Shown here one piece after another: positions 5,376-7,330 of a stretch of DNA of 7,330 nt (its first letter is position 1; each line of letters begins with the position of its first letter). The translations under genes and the position numbers were made by a program. The notes below the pieces were generated by a model. That model was not told the origin of the DNA. It did no database searches and was given only the letters and a program-made list of their open reading frames with translations. This DNA is from Candidatus Nanosynbacter colneyensis (GTDB lineage Bacteria; Patescibacteriota; Saccharimonadia; Saccharimonadales; Saccharimonadaceae): the NCBI GenBank assembly GCA_024330325.1, contig JANDWE010000113.1, positions 1 to 7,330 of the forward strand, given 5' to 3'.

Positions 5376-7330
5376 TTAATTAACCTTCCTTGCATACTCC
5401 CAATGCCACGGCTCAGAATTACTGCCACCTGGTTCAGCCCAAGCTGGATGTACGTAACCGTATTTATGAGCGTTAGCCTTCAGCCATTTATACACAGAAG
5501 AATCAAATCCTCCAACATTAATGTCTGCAGCGAGTCCCCAGCCGTGGTTTGATCTGCATGGAGGAGCTGGAGCTGCTCTTTTCCCTAGTTCTTTTCTGTA
5601 TCTAATTTGTGTTGCACAATCTCGATACGCTTCATTAATTGTTAAGTCGGATCCGTTATCGGCTTTATACGCTTTATTCATTTCTTCCATAGCCGCTGCA
5701 GCTTTCTTATTCATTTTATTGCCTGGCGAGAAAGATAGAGTTTGCAATTCTGAATCTGGAATTTCTCCGTTACTATGGCCTCCCCATCCGTCTTGTTGTG
5801 CTTCCTCTAATTGTGGTTCGCCAACCGCTTCTCCAGTTGATGATGAAGTTTCTTTAGGAGCGCCTTCTCCAGGATCTTTAATATAATATTTACTATCTGT
5901 GTCTCCAGCTTGATTAGCCAATAGGCTAGCTATTACTTCCTCTAGAGCACAAGGATCAGATTTCTTATAAACAGGAACAACATATCCCGTACTTCGGTCT
6001 CTCTCTAAACTCTTTTTTCGGGCATCGTCATAAGCTTTGCAAGTTTCGGCAGTATAAGTGTTTGGATCGGCTTTTAATACTGCAGGATCTGTATATCCAT
6101 ACCAAGGTATTCCCATAGATTTCATGACGGCTAATCTATTAGTAGCAGCTGAAGCTCGATTGTTCGGCATTAATGGCGACAATAATAAGGCTGGTGTTTT
6201 TGCTAAGAAATTAATGGCAGATTTTTTACCGATTGGCATTATGGCAAGCATTTGATTTGCTACTGAATTTCTTAAGTTTGGATCAAATATCTTCGCTAGC
6301 ATTGGTTGTTGCTCAAAATCTTCCTTATCTTCTTGCTCTGTTTTTGTTGCTATCATCGCCAATTCATTATCACTCAATAATTTACCTCCAATTCCAGACC
6401 CAGACTCTGCTTTACCATTTTCTAGACTATCTGCCGTTGCTGTCATCTGTGCGCCAACTAGACCTTCATAGTTATTATTTCCTGGCGCATCAATGCCAAC
6501 ATCTGGAATATTAAATATGTAGCTCATTCCCCATTGAACCACTTGACTTATCAAGTTTTCTGAAAGATTTGCTATCTGTTTAATACCAGGTAGGTTAAGT
6601 ATGAAGCTTGTCAAAGGTTCTGTAATTTTAGATACTAAATCTCCGGCTACGTCAATTACAGCTCCTATAGAATTATTCCAAAAGTTAGCTACTGCGGCTA
6701 ATACTTGCCATGCTGGATTTTTGGTAAATGCTGTATAATCCTGGACAACTTTCTTTTCAGGACAAACGAGTTCGCCCGGATCTAATGTGACAACCTTCTC
6801 TTTGCCATCAACAGTACATTTAGTTCGTATTCCGCCAGATGCTGATACGCTGTTACCAGATAGTATCGGAAGTATGGATGACGCAAATCCGCCAGTTTGT
6901 ATTTCACTATATAATGGTGATGATTCAGCTCCGTCAAATAGGCCCGTTGCAAGCTCTAAATAGCGTATATCCTTTAAATCTCCAGCCTTCATCATATCAT
7001 TTACTACAACTGGACTAATACCTTCATCGTAAGCAAAAGAAGCATAGGTTTGCGCAACTTGAGCTCTACCTGTAACTTCAAGCACGCCTGAATCTACAGC
7101 TCCTATAGCGCTAGCTATCATATCGATTCCACCAATAACACCTGATGCTAATGCGAATTTTTTAACTAGTTTATTATTGATGATTTTAGAAATAGTGTCT
7201 TTACCATCTTTTATATCAGAAGAGAAATGCTCAAAACCTTCTTTTTGGGATTTAGCGGACTCATAATCTAATTTTGCTTTAGCATCGTTAGGGTCTTTTT
7301 CAGAAGCTTTTCTTTTTTCCTCTAGATTAT
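5376..7330 (-). CDS. large envelope protein with C-terminal M15/VanY-like D,D-carboxypeptidase domain, 5' end beyond window
   Basis: The frame is open to the window edge without a stop, so the first internal ATG (7121) is not the start; 650 residues are visible. Numbered from the edge, 1-53 are charged and probably helical, about 58-80 is one hydrophobic segment, 169-189 holds a Cys pair (171, 189), and 205-275 has amphipathic hydrophobic stretches. A polar Gly/Pro/Glu-rich linker (about 480-535) leads to the catalytic domain (about 540-650). That domain has the LAS metallopeptidase residues: Arg569 in EAYRDCATQ, zinc ligands His595 and Asp602 in SNHGWGLAAD, and Glu639 and His642 in SEPWHWEY. 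VanY/M15B enzymes remove the terminal D-Ala from peptidoglycan stem peptides. The domain must act outside the membrane. The central region is not recognised. It is the first visible gene of the operon, 1 nt before the transglycosylase gene. A role as a T4SS or pilus-associated surface protein is possible but unproved. Confidence 0.85.
   Translation of the reverse strand, partial: NLEEKRKASEKDPNDAKAKLDYESAKSQKEGFEHFSSDIKDGKDTISKIINNKLVKKFALASGVIGGIDMIASAIGAVDSGVLEVTGRAQVAQTYASFAYDEGISPVVVNDMMKAGDLKDIRYLELATGLFDGAESSPLYSEIQTGGFASSILPILSGNSVSASGGIRTKCTVDGKEKVVTLDPGELVCPEKKVVQDYTAFTKNPAWQVLAAVANFWNNSIGAVIDVAGDLVSKITEPLTSFILNLPGIKQIANLSENLISQVVQWGMSYIFNIPDVGIDAPGNNNYEGLVGAQMTATADSLENGKAESGSGIGGKLLSDNELAMIATKTEQEDKEDFEQQPMLAKIFDPNLRNSVANQMLAIMPIGKKSAINFLAKTPALLLSPLMPNNRASAATNRLAVMKSMGIPWYGYTDPAVLKADPNTYTAETCKAYDDARKKSLERDRSTGYVVPVYKKSDPCALEEVIASLLANQAGDTDSKYYIKDPGEGAPKETSSSTGEAVGEPQLEEAQQDGWGGHSNGEIPDSELQTLSFSPGNKMNKKAAAAMEEMNKAYKADNGSDLTINEAYRDCATQIRYRKELGKRAAPAPPCRSNHGWGLAADINVGGFDSSVYKWLKANAHKYGYVHPAWAEPGGSNSEPWHWEYARKVN

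Noticed and set aside
5375..5428. Start of the transglycosylase gene 18 codons upstream (at 5428)
   Set aside because: It would overlap the preceding gene by 53 nt and put a basic extension before the signal peptide. The ATG at 5374 has a well-placed AGGAAGG and starts the signal peptide directly.
5521..5886. Open frame of 121 codons on the + strand
   Set aside because: It lies wholly opposite the M15 domain and linker of the larger gene, whose catalytic residues are intact; it is an antisense shadow.
7119..7121. ATG at 7121 as the start of the large M15-domain gene
   Set aside because: The frame continues without a stop for 69 more codons to the window edge, and no ribosome-binding site precedes this ATG, so it is an internal methionine.
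1..7330. tRNA genes, CRISPR arrays, insertion sequences or transposase genes
   Set aside because: No cloverleaf-like sequence, regularly spaced repeats, terminal inverted repeats or transposase motifs were seen on either strand.

Overview
The window holds a classical bacterial replication-origin neighbourhood joined to an accessory cell-envelope gene cluster. The order rnpA(-) - rpmH(-) - dnaA(+) - dnaN(+) is the ancestral oriC arrangement. Compact genes, moderately low GC, a 45-aa bL34 beginning MPKRTFQP, a short DnaA and near-zero gene spacing suggest a Patescibacteria/CPR genome, most likely Candidatus Saccharibacteria (TM7). This assignment comes from protein character, not from a search. 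The standard genetic code fits every gene.

Left part (1-748): rnpA (cut by the window edge) and rpmH are read leftwards, with a hairpin terminator between them. A 223-bp divergent spacer separates rpmH from dnaA. It carries an rpmH promoter, a dnaA promoter with an extended -10, and four DnaA boxes of the form TTTTCCACA, one of them overlapping the dnaA -35 region. Neither rpmH nor rnpA has a Shine-Dalgarno sequence. Each has a -10 hexamer so close to its ATG that the mRNA would be leaderless or nearly so.

Centre (749-3447): dnaA (GTG start, good SD), a 245-bp dnaA-dnaN spacer, then dnaN. The spacer holds at least four more DnaA boxes. The last one is followed by a 4-nt spacer and a CTA-TTA-CTA-TTA run that matches the DnaA-trio unwinding element known from Bacillus subtilis. 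This makes the dnaA-dnaN spacer the best candidate for the unwinding site, with the dnaA upstream boxes as the second half of a bipartite oriC.

Right part (3444-7330): three tightly packed leftward genes converge on dnaN, and their last stop codon overlaps the dnaN stop. In transcription order they are: a large protein (5' end outside the window) with a C-terminal M15/VanY-like D,D-carboxypeptidase domain; a secreted two-domain peptidoglycan hydrolase (MltB/SLT-like transglycosylase plus NlpC/P60-CHAP-like cysteine peptidase); and a small single-pass membrane protein with a PEGA-like domain. The first two proteins together carry three different wall-cleaving activities. The transglycosylase-plus-peptidase design resembles wall hydrolases of Gram-positive type IV secretion or conjugation systems. 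A role in a secretion or pilus apparatus, or in attack on or attachment to a host cell, is plausible but is inference, because no VirB4/VirB6/VirD4-type ATPase or channel gene lies inside the window.
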